A DNA stretch of 64,000 bases from positions 1 to 64,000 of the forward strand of contig JAGTJL010000014.1 in NCBI GenBank assembly GCA_020746875.1, given 5' to 3'. Each line of letters starts with the position of its first letter. The stretch's first letter is position 1. A model generated the notes under the pieces. That model saw nothing but the letters and a program-made list of their open reading frames with translations, was not told where the DNA came from and did no database searches. Source of the DNA: Rhexocercosporidium sp. MPI-PUGE-AT-0058 (taxonomy: Eukaryota; Ascomycota; Leotiomycetes; Helotiales). Shown piece by piece: positions 1-11,326 of the stretch. Both the position numbers and the translations under genes were made by a program.

Positions 1-213
1 GTAGTTGCCGCTGATTAAGTTATCAGGAACTGTTTTCAGAAAGCTCAAGAAATTTCGGAATTCTTGTGACGTCTTACTTCAAGACGCCTGCTCCCGTGAC
101 ATCTCGAGTGAAAACACCATTGAAAGGAAACACCAGTACGTCGGATCAAATTCTAGAAACTCCGTTCTGAGCACCCCAGCGCAGGAAGAAACTTCAGTCC
201 ATCAGCCAATAGC
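1..213 (+). promoter_or_regulatory. 5' flank / putative promoter and leader of the first gene
   Basis: This short stretch of normal base composition precedes the ATG at 214. The frame of that ATG is closed upstream by a TAG at 154-156, so 214 is the first in-frame start. An open frame crosses the interval in another phase but begins with TTG and shows no recognisable protein. No clear TATA box is visible. The gene's true leader may extend beyond the window. Confidence 0.4.
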
Positions 214-3200
214 ATGGAGTCTCTTTTCAAATTCACGGTTGTTCGTCCGCCGGTCTCCCCAAATCCTCGCTATCCACCTATTTTACTAGCTCAGGATTCA
301 GAATTCCAGACGAGCCTTGCCAGTGATGTTACTAATCTGGACACCACATCTGCCCGCTTTCTGGCATCCCCCGACTTTGCTGGGCCGTCGATGAAGGATG
401 AGATCAACATCAAGCTGGCAGCTGCCACTTCGGCGCTTGACTCAATTCCTGATGGAAATATTGACAACTCTGCAACGGAGGCACTGCTAAACCAAGCGTT
501 AGGAGGCGTCTCAACCACCGCATTCGTCACACAAGACAGTGGGGTAGACGCTCTCGAAGTAAGGATCAAGGACACGATGGTTGCGCTTCGCCAGCTCAGC
601 GTGGAAGAGACGACAGGACACCTGAGCACTCTTTCTTCTAGGATCCGAACAATCCAAACAATTCGCAAGGTGTCCCAAGACAAGAGCTTCCCTTTCGACT
701 CTGACGACCTCTCCAAATGGCGGCTACGTCCCATTCTTGCTCCAACACTTGCTGATTTTAAAGCTATTTTCTCCGATGCTGAGGCCCGCAACAAAGCAAG
801 ACAGGACCTCCTCGCCGAGCTAGGTCGACGGAAATTGAAGATTCTGGATCTCTTTAAGGAGAGACGCGCTCTGCTTGATGCTCATTCTGCTATTGTCAAA
901 TTGCCGAGCTCGCGTCAGTTCACCAACCCCCCGATAGCCCTGAAGGCATTAGAGCCGGTTCAGCAATTCACGTCAAACATGCTTGTACAACAGCACCTCA
1001 CGCTCCTGACCCAGTTCAGCAATCTTGCTATGCGGCATCTAGAAGTTGGACTTCCAGCACAGATCATTCCTGTGCCACAAGTACCGATCGACATTGGGCA
1101 GATCAATCCACCTATACATTTCCCCGCCGGTGCCGATGTTCAAACAGCGCCTCCACAATCAGCAAGACTCTCGGCGGTTGATGCCCAAGTTTCAAATGAG
1201 ATTCTTCCTCAATCTACAACTGCCTCTCTAGTTGACCTTTCGAAAGCATTGTTTGATCAGATAAAATCTGTAATTCCACAAAGCGGCGCCCCAGCTTTTA
1301 CGCCCCCACCTGAAAATGAGATACACTTCGCACTGAGTAATGCATCTCTGGATATTCTGCCTCTTACCGTAAAGGATACCTTGGCATCCCGGGATATCGA
1401 TATCAGTTCCCAGCCTGTTGATTCGACAACCAACGCCCTACAACGCCACCTCACAGCTAATGCTACCGAGCTCGATACCCTATATCAAGGCTCCAAATCT
1501 CAAGTAAGCAAGATCCGGCGTGTTGGCAACACAATTGTGAAGTACCAAAACATGCCATTCTCAGGATGGGCCACAGCCTTTGCGCGAGGCGACCTTGACC
1601 CTGTGCTTGAAGACCCGCCGATTGGGAAGCCGAGAGGACGTATCACCAAGCTGCTGAAAGCGGATCTTCTGGTTGTCAAACAGCAGCTTATAGGCTATCA
1701 GAAAGGTGACATTGCTTATATCCATAATGTGCTCAAAAGCGAGTCAAATAGCAGAGATACAGCTGTAACACACTCGACGACCGAAACTACAACCTTGGAG
1801 ACAGAAACAACAACTGACAAGCAAACTGATGTGACAACAACTGATCGCTTTGAAATGTCCAAGGAAACTCAAGCAACCATCAAAGAGGCAGAGTCGCTCA
1901 AAGCGGGAGCAACAATGTCCGCTTCATATGGCCCTGCCGTTCAGGTCTCCGCTTCAGCAAACGCGGCTATGGACAGGAGTCAAGAAGAGTCCAGCAAATC
2001 CGCCTCTAAGTTCTCCAAGGATGTTACCAATAAAGCTTCAGACAGGATCCAGAAACGAGTCTTGCAACGACAGACGGTCACTTCAACTACCACGTCTACA
2101 GAAAAGGAGCACCACGCTTTCGATAACAAGGGGGGCCATGCCCACATCTCAGGCGTGTACCAATGGCTGAACAAAGTCTATGAGGCGCAAACTTGGTGCT
2201 ATGGTAAGCGAACCATTATCGACATTATGATTCCAGAGCCTGGGGCATTCCTCCTTGATAAGGCGGCAAACACGAAAAGCACCAAGAGCGACGACATTGT
2301 GATGGTGCCTCCTTTCATCGCGACGGCAAAGGAGATCACGGAAGTGACATATCAAGGCTTTGCAGAGACGTATGGTGTTACAGACCTTGAGCCACCACCG
2401 AGAGCGTATAGTAGGAAGGCAGCTGCGTGTGCTATGTCTGTGGGGCAGCCCCATATATACAGTCAGGTTATCGCTATCGACGCTGGATTGCATGTAACAG
2501 GGATCTCTGCCCAAGTAAATGGCACCCCCGACCCGCAGCTGATGAATTCCCAAATCGCAATGGTCACTGTGCAATGCGTAAGTATGCTTCAAAGCTTTTC
2601 CTCACGCCAGTTATCAGACGTTGACACCGCATGGGCATTTCTAACTTATTGAAATAGGGAAAGAGTTTCCACTGGGTCTGGCGCCCCAACGACGGCGACA
2701 TGCAAACCCGAAGTCGCGTTGGTCATAATGAAGAGAACGAAGTCGCCTTTTCCGTTACCGGACAAAGCATGTCCCAACTCGGCGTAAACATCGAGCTCCT
2801 CCTCAAACGTACTGACGAAGCTCTCTCGAACTGGCAGAACAAGACCTGGGCCCACCTTCGTGCAGCACACGACAAGCTCGTGGAACTCCAGAACACAGCC
2901 CTACAACAAGCCGCCTTCGACGCTTCCATAGGCACTCCCGGGACCAATCCTGCAGCCAACCTCGCCGTGATGAACAGCGAGATCAAGAAACACTGCCTCG
3001 AAATTATCACGGACCAGCATTTTGAGAATTTCCATGCCGTGTCCACAGTCGCTGTCGGGGATCCGGAGTTAGGCATCAAGATCGACGAGGTGGACATCGA
3101 TCGTGCGTGGAACGAAGGACCGTACGTGCGATTCTTCGAGCAAGCCTTCGAGTGGGAAGAGATGACTTGGATCACGTACCCCTATTTCTGGGGCCGCAAA

Positions 3201-3581
3201 GACCACTGGTATTCCAAGATCGAGTACGAGGACCCTGATCCCCTCTTCCAGAAGTTCATGCAGGCGGGATACGCACGGGCGAATGTTCCTGTGAGGCCTG
3301 GTTTTGAGGGCGCATTGGATCACTTTTTGGCGACAGGTAAACCGTGGGATGGGGGGCCGCTGCCGGGTATTAGCTCGAAGCTGTTCTTACCACTGGCGGC
3401 CGAGATTCAGGAAAGTTTGGGGCGGGCTGCCGATGAGCCTGTTCCTTATCCTGGGGGTCCATGGGAGGTGATTGTACCCACTAATTTGGTGAGGTTGAGA
3501 AAGGATGATGAGACACCGGTGTGGGTGAAGAAGGGGGATAAGAGGGAGGAAGTTGAGGATAAGATTCCCGCGCCTGTATGA
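214..3581 (+). CDS. Large two-exon gene, 1095-aa protein of bacterial-like uncharacterised family
   Basis: Exon 1 (214-2577) encodes 788 residues and exon 2 (2658-3581) encodes 307. The phase-0 join brings two long open frames together. Residues 1-480 are mostly helical with Ala/Leu/Gln-rich segments. At about 490 a segment reads QQLIGYQKGDIAYIHNVL. Residues 522-553 are Thr/Glu-rich and probably coiled-coil. Residues 570-594 include SYGPAVQVSASANAA. Residues 647-682 carry a GVYQWLNKVYEAQ stretch followed by an aromatic, Pro-containing segment. The C-terminal part has YVRFFEQAFEWEEMTW then YPYFWGRK near 944-969. No signal peptide or membrane segment is evident. From memory these conserved blocks resemble large bacterial proteins of unknown function, which suggests ancient acquisition from bacteria; I cannot confirm this here. 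Codons are free of RIP-type stops although the gene lies about 550 bp from a RIP-damaged transposon. Function unknown. Confidence 0.85.
2578..2657 (+). other. 80-bp spliceosomal intron
   Basis: The donor is GTAAGT at 2578, the branch site CTAAC at 2641-2645, and the acceptor TAG ends at 2657. Without splicing the first frame stops soon after the donor, at 2652. With splicing the reading continues Cys-Gly-Lys-Ser-Phe-His-Trp into the second frame, 14 codons upstream of its ATG at 2700. Size and motifs are typical of filamentous-fungal introns. Confidence 0.9.
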
Positions 3582-4130
3582 TGTACTATATAAGAAATAA
3601 CCTGGGACTGAGATTCACATCTAAGGGCTAGCACGCGTGGCCTAAGGAGCCCATTGTACCGCCTCTCTCCTTCCTAATTCTACCTATTCCTTCGATCTTC
3701 GACGCGTTTGAGCTGTTTGTTGGGGGGTCGAAAATCCAAAGTTCGTGAAGAACTACTATTAATAACCTATACTTAACTTAGACAGGTTTGAACTTATTAG
3801 AGTTAACAGATCTGGTTAGCTTGAACTAGTCAATAGCGGGGTAATGTCAGGCACACGAATGAGTAGGGCATATTACGAGCGATCAGAGGAGGAACGACAT
3901 TGATTAATCGATGGAGAAGCCATCATGGACCCAGCTGAGGTTTTATACAGTTTTACCCCGCACTCTCGGTGCTCAACCGAGAGAGCCGCAAGTCTCACGT
4001 GACATTTGCCCCTGACAGGTAAAAACCAACAGTTATAGTCTATCTCATAGTAATCTCGACCTCTTAAGAGTAAGACTGGCTAGTAGAGTACTATACGACA
4101 ACCTTTACTAATACTTAGTTGATAGAGATA
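3582..4130. other. Intergenic, no gene seen
   Basis: This is the 3' flank of the first gene, with ATATAAGAAATAA-like AT-rich sequence at 3587-3600 that could serve in polyadenylation. Composition falls towards AT-rich as the transposon is approached. No coding frame, tRNA or repeat was recognised. Confidence 0.5.
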
Positions 4131-4132
4131 TA

Positions 4133-6166
4133 CTTGGCCCGGTATCCGGTGATGCAACACCAAACTAAGCGAATCCTATATTTTGACGATTTTAAACAAA
4201 ACACCTCCAAAGCGTATCACGATAACTCGATCAATAATTGCTCAAACGTTTAACTTTTGGTGTAAGTTCTATTCCTTTTTAATATTAATTTAATACTACA
4301 ATCTGCTAGATTCCCCCAATAACTTCGTGGGTGCCTATACCGAGCCTCAAATCGGTGATATTGTCACCCTTATACACCAAGCCTCCGACACTACCCAGCA
4401 AGTTGGTATTAGGATGATGGTTAATAGTGTATTTTATAGATAGATTAGAAGGAGCGAATATACAATTGGATCTAATTTACTAGCCAATAATTCGTCGTTG
4501 ACAGGAGTAATTACAAATCGATCAAGTAAGCCTTGGGCTAGAAGTGGAGGCTAAAATTGGGCTAGAACTATTGATATTTGAAGGCGATTGAACAACAACT
4601 ACTTATAGAAAAGTATCTAAACTGTTTAACTATAAAAGCAGTTATCTTCTCCACTCTTTACAACCTTTTGTAACTGCTCTTCTAAATGTTCAATCTATTG
4701 GTTGATCTTTACCTGTGGAATCTTTGTCCACTCCTCGTCCCAAGTAGTGATAACTTCGTCGTCAGTCTTCGGTAGGTACTTCCTCTTCTTAATTTAAGCT
4801 CGAATATAGTCCCAGCAATGCTTTATAACGTTGAGGTCTGGAGATTAAGGTGGCCAAGCAATTCGTGAGATCTCCAAAAGGTTGAGCTATTTCCTAGTCT
4901 ACTTTGCTCTATATATAGGAGCACCATCTAAGACGATTTCAATCTTCCCTTTATATTTTCAAGTAGCTCTACGTTAGTCCTCCTTCTCCTGAAGTTCGTC
5001 AATCCAAGGCTTAAGTAGAGTTGTGAAATATTTGTCGCATACGCGCCACCAGTCGATACCCCCAGCGTCGCGATCGCTACGTTTGATCGAATGCTCTTTT
5101 TAATAAACTTCGAACGAGGTAGGAATACCTTTCCGCTTTCCCTTTCGAGCTCTCTATACTTTATTAGCTTGTGCTATATATTATAGTGGAGAAATGACCT
5201 ACATCCTTCACTGCCTCCCGATCGTCGAATTCCCTCTTTAAACGTGGTATTTGGTCCTCGTGTATCTTCTCTATAAGACCTTCTACCTCATTCTTTTCGT
5301 CAAGTGTTCTCCTTCTTAAAGATTTGATATAGCCCAGGAGGTTCTCCCCACTTAATAGTACCTATAAACTCGGCATTGCTGTAAACTCGGCCTTGCTGTA
5401 TACTTGTTTTGTGGTAGGCTGTTTGACGTCTGGGTGTAAATATTCGTCTAGACTATGCTAACAGTTGACTAAACCGTATTCTGGTCTTGCATTGGCCTGA
5501 TCGATCTAAACTATAGTCTTTACATCTATCGAAAGCAAGTATTCTACAAGTTTGACGCGTAAATGTTGGTATCCTTCGTTCAATTCAGGTTTTTAGCCAC
5601 CGGGGAGGTGATGCTGGTGGTATTTATATATAATCTGCTAGAAAGTTGATTCCTTACAAGGTAAGTCGGGCTCCTCTATCCAACTAACTTGACTTAGTAT
5701 TCGATTCTATCTATTTTCGGTAACTTTTTGTACAATTTCCGCTTCTTGAGTGTCTGAAACAGACGCTTGTTCCCTCCTTCGAAGGCGTCCTTCGTACATT
5801 CTCTAGGGCCTATAATGGACGGGAGTTACACTCAGCTCTGTCTTTAACGTCTGCCAAATTGCGGGAGATAGTAGATCGCTCTTTTCTATAAAAATCTACG
5901 ATCGCGGTGATAGACAGTCCAAGTACTGTATATTTTGAACTACAATTCCATGACGAATTGTATTTGGTAGCTCTTTCCGGCCGGTCGGTCTTAGCTTCCT
6001 TAGGCTTCAACCCCTTAGTCCTATAGCACTTCTTCGTCATTTTAAGAGTTGGTTGATTAATTATTGTTAATACTACACGTCGAGGCGCATACAGTGTTTT
6101 GATGGTTTTTCCCGATTTAGACTAGTTTACGATTTTTGGAGTTGCATCACCTGATACCGGGCCGAG
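4133..6166 (-). mobile_element. Tc1/mariner-type DNA transposon, RIP-degraded
   Basis: A 2034-bp element bounded by near-identical inverted ends: CTTGGCCCGGTATCCGGTGA at 4133 and, read from the other side, CTCGGCCCGGTATCAGGTGA from 6166. It is flanked by TA on both sides (4131-4132 and 6167-6168), the target duplication expected for this superfamily. The TIR match extends for roughly 30 bp. The interior holds a decayed transposase on the minus strand. Intact ends make it a potential substrate if a transposase were supplied from elsewhere, but the element itself is non-autonomous. Confidence 0.85.
4700..6040 (-). pseudogene. Decayed Tc1/mariner (IS630-like) transposase
   Basis: Read from about 6040 downwards. 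The N-terminal part (6040-5810) is open for 76 codons after an ATG and includes LSITAIVDFYRKERSTISRN, a helix-turn-helix DNA-binding segment typical of these transposases. Near 4850-4790 the minus strand reads AWPP-stop-SPDLNVIKHCWDYIRA. This is the hallmark block preceding the last catalytic acidic residue, with Gln changed to a stop (CAA to TAA). Further TAA codons replace Gln in the following KKRKY segment. The DDE nuclease would cut and paste the element; stops throughout rule out function. The mutations are all of the CpA to TpA kind expected from RIP. Confidence 0.8.
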
Positions 6167-6168
6167 TA

Positions 6169-7061
6169 TCTAATCTTAACAGTTGATACTACTAGGAACT
6201 AATAGTTTTAAAGATCTAAATACTTTTATCACTCAAATTCTAGATAATATTACTATAAACCTTATACCACTTTATAATCTCTTTTCCATAAACAGTAATA
6301 AGATCGACAGTACTTACTATAATATTAGTATCTCTGTTGGGAGTGGGGCACGTGGTCGTCACGTGGCACCGCGACACTAGCGTGGTGAGGTGCCTTAAGC
6401 TCCTCCACCCTCCTTCTTCTTAAACAACCAGAAATTTATCAACCAACTTTACTGTATCTACTCGAGTAGTATTAGTGAGTTAACCTATGTAACCAACAAT
6501 CTCTATATAATATATCCTCAGTTATCGGTATATCTCTTATAAACCTAGTACCGATATATTTATAGCTTATATAAATAATAATATATTATAAGTCTTATAT
6601 TATTAATTATAACCCTAGACGAATTGTCGTTTCTCGTGTTAAGATTCGAATTAAATGTTTATAAATATATAACCTATCCTTGTTATATTAGAGATAATCA
6701 CTCTATAGAAGTCGATTAGTTTACTAATCAAGTATTCCTAAAATAAGCTAGATATCAGCTAGATAAATGGTGAACATCTATCCTATCTATTATAAGAGAA
6801 ATCGTAAGATTATTTTAGCTTCTTTAAACAGTATTTAAGACTTGTGATATTATATTATATAAGCTACCTGTCTATTAATCATATAAACATTATATTCTTG
6901 AAGAAGTCTATTATAAAATCAGATAGGTGTAACCTCCTCCTTATACCTTTATAGACTAAAAGTATTATATACTAGTAAGAGTAGTAGTTCCTTAAAGCGC
7001 CTCTAGAACTATCGATACTTTAAACTCTTATTATATGTTATATATTCTTTATTCGATTCTA
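6169..7061. other. AT-rich, no gene
   Basis: Very AT-rich sequence with many TpA steps. A small GC-normal patch (about 6340-6420) contains CACGTGG-type repeats. The short open frame at 6183-6380 is a composition artefact. No TIR, LTR or protein remnant was recognised; probably RIP-eroded repeat. Confidence 0.4.
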
Positions 7062-7077
7062 TAACGTGGTTTATTAC

Positions 7078-7237
7078 TGTAACGACAGGTATGCTTCGGC
7101 TAAGTCGGGGGTCCGGAACAGGTCCGACCCCCCTCCGACTCCTTATATATATGCCTCCCTCCTATATAATAGCTCTATAGTTTTTATATTTTAAGTATTA
7201 AGTCTATCTTCACGTTTAAGGCTCTTGCGTCGTTATA
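7078..7237 (+). repeat. 5' LTR of the Gag-only element
   Basis: 160 bp, starting TGTAACGACAGG and ending CGTCGTTATA (ACA changed to ATA). It contains TATATATA at 7145-7152, a likely TATA region. It differs from the 3' copy at a handful of C/T or G/A positions. Confidence 0.85.
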
Positions 7238-7849
7238 TTATATAAAAACTCCTTTATATGCGTCTAAAATTTACTACTATTACTACTATTGTTTTTTCTG
7301 CTGCTCGATTGGATTAAAGTCGTTAATTCTATCGTCGATACTACCTACCTACCTTTACTCTTTATACGCATTTTTACTTATATACGACTCCTCCGTATTT
7401 AGCCTGTTCCTTTTAGTATTATATAATATTTTAAAATTAAACCTTTCTCCTTAATTCTTTTCTTTATTATAGACTTTTAATAATAATTATAAACTCTCCG
7501 CTAGTAATTTACCGACGAGCTTGCTTACAAAGACTTTCAAATCGAAGCTCTCTCTTCTACAGTCGTTTCTCTTTAAGGCTCTTTAACCTCCGTCCGGAAC
7601 TAGTCCGAAACGGCTCCGAAACGGCAAAAGCGCCAATTCCCGGACCCTTTAAAGTTTAACGGCTCACAATTATATTACGATACTTAGCTAGCGCAGCTTT
7701 AGCTCGTGTTAGGTGTCGACGGTAAAGCAATTAGCGATTCGCAAGCTTAATTTGCGTACGTTTACCTCCGACTTAATTCTGGACCAATTGCCTTTTGCCT
7801 AGAGCTCTTAAAACACGCGAACCTTACTTTTATATACGATTATTATGCG

Positions 7850-8640
7850 ATCTTAAATTAACTTAATAAGCATAATAGAGTCGAAAATAAGATATAGCGT
7901 GCGAAGACAAAGCTCTATAAGCTAGCTTAAACCGGTAGCTTTTATAAATTCCTGATTTCCTTTAAAGTAACGCTTAACGAAATAAGAAGCTGAAATTAAG
8001 ATAACGAAAGGAAAATCGATACGTTACGGCCATGCCTTTCCGAATATCTTAAGCGGAAGCTTTAAGAGCACGATATTTTAAGCATTACTTCTTTAAAGTA
8101 CTTAGAATTCGTCTTCTTTTATAAAAGATATGCCTTTTAATTGACTTTTACGGCACCTACGGCTGTATACACCTTCGGAAACTACTCCGGATTAGGTCCG
8201 AATTAGCATCGCTCCTTGTACGACCCTCAAAAAGCCGACAAAATAAACCTTTCCGCTATTAACGCTATTAACGTAGCCTCTCGCTCCTCTTCTCCGTCAA
8301 GTATCGATCGCTCCTGCTGTTTCTAATGCGGATCGATTAATTACTACGTCTTCGTTTGTCCTGTACCGCCACGGCCAGATTCTCTAATTTAAATATACTT
8401 AATTTAATTAATTATGCGATTTTAGCCTACTTAAATTAATCGTATAGTTTCTAATCTTATACGGTCACGCCTACCGGTCCGTAAGCAACGTCAGCCTATA
8501 AGTGACGTAGCTTTATAATTAAAAGAATTAAAACAAGAAGTAAATATTATGGGAATCGATGCCGTACTTAATATTTTCTTAAAGTATAAATATAATAATA
8601 GAATTAATTTAAAAGAAGAGTAAGAAGAGTAAGAAGCATA
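7850..8640 (+). pseudogene. Gag remnant with CCHC zinc knuckle
   Basis: In the frame of position 8318 the sequence encodes C-x2-C-x4-[H to Y]-x4-C (8318-8359). The histidine codon CAC has become TAC and the residue before the second Cys is a TAA, both RIP-type changes. Upstream, the same frame gives hydrophilic Gag-like sequence including FYKFLISFKVTLNEI and, closer to the knuckle, YDPQKADKINLSAIN. The product would have been a nucleocapsid/capsid protein that packages RNA. No protease, reverse transcriptase or integrase motif is present between the LTRs. Confidence 0.65.
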
Positions 8641-8670
8641 AGGACGAGCTTTAGTTTCCTGAGGGGGTAG

Positions 8671-8830
8671 TATAACGACAGGTATGCTTTGGCTAAGTCG
8701 GGGGTCCGGAACAGGTCCGACCCTCCTCCGACTTCTTATATATATGCCTCCCTCTTATATAATAGCTCTATAGTTTTTATATTTTAAGTATTAAGTTTAT
8801 CTTCACGTCTAAAGCTCTTGCGTCGTTACA
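8671..8830 (+). repeat. 3' LTR of the Gag-only element
   Basis: 160 bp, starting TATAACGACAGG (TGT changed to TAT) and ending CGTCGTTACA, directly after the polypurine tract. It is followed by the ATTAC duplication. Confidence 0.85.
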
Positions 8831-8899
8831 ATTACCGAGTCGGACACTTTTCCTTATATTCTACCTTATTAACTTTAATACGCGTTTTCTCAATTATTA

Positions 8900-10500
8900 T
8901 AAATAAAAATTTAAACTAAAAAGGCACGAATCATTTTAGTTATAGAAGCTATTCAAACGTTTAAGAAACTAAGCTAACGCTTTATAATAAAAATCTATAA
9001 AGTACTACTTTCGACCCTTTTCGATAAAATAACTAGCCGAACTTACCGCCCCGAAACTAAAGCTAATAGTCTTAAGTTAATTAAATTAAAAAAAGAAATG
9101 ATTATTTGAAATATACTTAATATAAATTCCAGAGGATTTATACCCCGGCTAGCTAGTATAGAAAATATAACGAATTATATCCTCGAATCGCAGGGAGAGA
9201 AACGCGTCGGCAAGCTTTAGGCTTATCGATTTATATAACGATAACTAAATCTAAAGACGCGTTTTAATCGCATTTATAATTTCCAAAAGGCCTTATACGA
9301 AGATCTAAAGCTAATTAGCGCGTGGTTTCGACTAATTACGAATATGCGGGAAAAGTATAAGGTTTTAAATTGCGACTTTTACAATTTTAATAAAACCGGG
9401 TTTATAATAGGTATTATTTGCCTTGCAATAGTTATAACCCGTGTAAATTAACGTAGCAGAAGCAAAGAAATTCAGCCAAGCAATCGGGAATAAGCTATAG
9501 CAATTGCTTATATTAATGCGGAGGGCTGGAATATCCTTCCATTTTTAGTAATTTAAGGCAAGAATTACCTCTCGAATTAATATACCGACGACGGCCTCTT
9601 ACCCGATTAGGTTATTAAACTAATAAGTAATAAATAAATAAATAATAAGACGGGTCTAAAATAACTAAAACACTTCGATAAACACATTGCTACTTATATA
9701 AAGGGTCTATATCGAATATTAATATTAAATAAGTATAAAAGTCACGAATCGGCCGAGTTCTAGAAGTATTATAAGATATATAATATTATTACTTTTAGAT
9801 TACCTCCTTACTCTTCTCACTTAACTCGACCACTCGATGTTAAGTGTTTTAATATATTAAAATAAGCGTACGATTAATAAATTAAAACGTTTATTAACGC
9901 TTATATTAATTATATTACGAAAGTCGAGTTCTTCTTAGCTTTTGTAACCGTATATAAGGAATTAATAATAACCCAGAATGCTCAAGCTAGGTTCCGTAAA
10001 ACTGACTTAATATCTTTCAACCCAGAAGCTATGCTTTTAAAGCTTAATATAAAGTTACGGACTTTAACTCTCTCGAGACCCTCTATTACTAACACTAACC
10101 CTTAGGTCTCCTAGACCTCTTTTAACCTTATTAAAGCCTTTTCACAAACAACTCTTATTCGGAATCGGATTGCCCGTTATTAAGAAAGCTTACTAACTTT
10201 ACTTTTTAAGATAATTATTATGTTAGCGAAGAGTATAAAGCGAATAGCTTATAAGATAACCCTTTTATTCGCTAAGGTACGTACTCTTCGAGCAGCTAAT
10301 AAAGCCTTAAGCAAACGCCGTGAGGCTAAAAAGACTCGTGTTCGTTAAGGAGGAGCACTTATAATAAAGGATATACAAAATATTTTGGCCTAAAAGGATA
10401 TAAATAAGTAAGTACGACGTAATATACGTGAAGCGGGAGGTAATCGAAAGGAGGGGCAATTGTCTAGACGGCGCTATAGAATTTATAGAAAAGCTAATTA
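8900..10500 (+). pseudogene. Decayed pogo/Fot1-like (CENP-B/DDE_1) transposase
   Basis: In order along the plus strand: a helix-turn-helix/CENP-B-like part including RTYRPETKANSLKLIKLKKE (about 9039-9100); the linker NYILESQGEKRVGKL; FYNFNKTGFIIG, the decayed form of the first catalytic Asp-Glu block (about 9380); LILNKYKSHESAEF around the second catalytic residue (about 9720-9760); and YSSHLTRPLDVKCFN, the block preceding the third (about 9805-9845). A basic C-terminal tail follows, with LRAANKALSKRREAKKTRVR near 10280-10350. Numerous stops and Asp-to-Asn changes are RIP-type. The family cuts and pastes at TA, matching the TA flanks. Confidence 0.8.
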
Positions 10501-10647
10501 TAACGTATAAACTTGTTAAAAAGCTATAAATATATTTAATTTATTAAATTCTGAAAGCGATAATTAATTTAATATATTATAATTAATTTATTTAAGTTTA
10601 AATTCTATGTTAAGGAAAAGTGTCCGACTCGGTGATAAACCACGTTA

Positions 10648-11326
10648 ACTACTTCCCCTTTAGTACCTTTAACATTTACTTTATTATCCACTACTACTTA
10701 TCCTTTATTCTATTTACTTTATTCGTTATCTATAAAGTACTTTATATAGCCAATAACAAAGTATCCTAAATCGAGTCTAAATCAATCTTAAACTAGTCCA
10801 TCCGCTAGTCTATCTATATTAGATCCTACTATAAAATATCTTCAACCTTCTAGATTATATTATAGATTATATCCTTAAATCGTTTGATCAGTAATAGCTT
10901 TCTATAAAATTCTAAAATATTACTATCGAAACGATTCGTTTCAGACCGAGTCTAATTAATGCTAGGCTAGTTAATCCTTTATATAATTATTATCTTTCTA
11001 TACTCTAGTATCTTGATCAGAAAGTTATATAAGCTATAGCTCTCTACTATAAGAAACTTCTTCTATAGCTCAAGAAACCGGTCGATATCTTCGGCTATCT
11101 ACTTTGCCCGTGTCGCTGCTAGTAGTGTATATTTAACAAACAATATCTAAATATAATATATAAAACTAGCGAGTATATATAAATACTCATCTCTATAATA
11201 TAAGCGGTTCTTATCCTTTATAATTCTTAAAACAACTGTAAAATAAATTATAAAGCTGTCAAACCGGTCAAGCCCTTTCAGACTCTATAGAATTATCGAT
11301 GTAAAGACTACTATTATATTTTAAAT
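10648..11326. other. AT-rich, no gene
   Basis: RIP-like AT-rich spacer between the pogo-like element and the acidic gene remnant. No repeats or protein motifs were recognised. Confidence 0.4.

Larger units (their letters stand above)
7078..8830 (+). mobile_element. Small Gag-only LTR retrotransposon (TR-GAG-like)
   Basis: A 1753-bp element with 160-bp direct repeats at both ends and the 5-bp target duplication ATTAC (7073-7077 and 8831-8835). LTR termini are TGTAACGAC and GTCGTTACA, each altered in one copy by a single G/C-to-A/T change. A polypurine tract (GAGGGGGTAG, 8661-8670) directly precedes the 3' LTR. The internal 1433 bp is too short for pol. It encodes only a Gag remnant with a zinc knuckle, so replication would depend on another element's enzymes. 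It sits inside the left TIR of the pogo-like transposon. Confidence 0.85.
7064..10645 (+). mobile_element. pogo/Fot1-like DNA transposon, split by an LTR element in its left TIR
   Basis: The right end reads, in reverse complement, ACGTGGTTTATCACCGAGTC and continues through CGGACACTTTTCC. The left end shows ACGTGGTTTATTAC at 7064-7077, then a 1.75-kb insertion, then CGAGTCGGACACTTTTCC from 8836. TA flanks both ends (7062-7063, 10646-10647). Without the insertion and its 5-bp duplication the element is about 1824 bp, the usual size for pogo/Fot1-like elements. It carries a plus-strand DDE transposase remnant. The TIR is about 37 bp. Confidence 0.85.

Noticed and set aside
214..2652. Treating 214-2652 and 2700-3581 as two separate genes
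   Set aside because: A canonical 80-bp intron (2578-2657) joins them in frame, and the sequence between the donor and the first stop lacks protein-like character.
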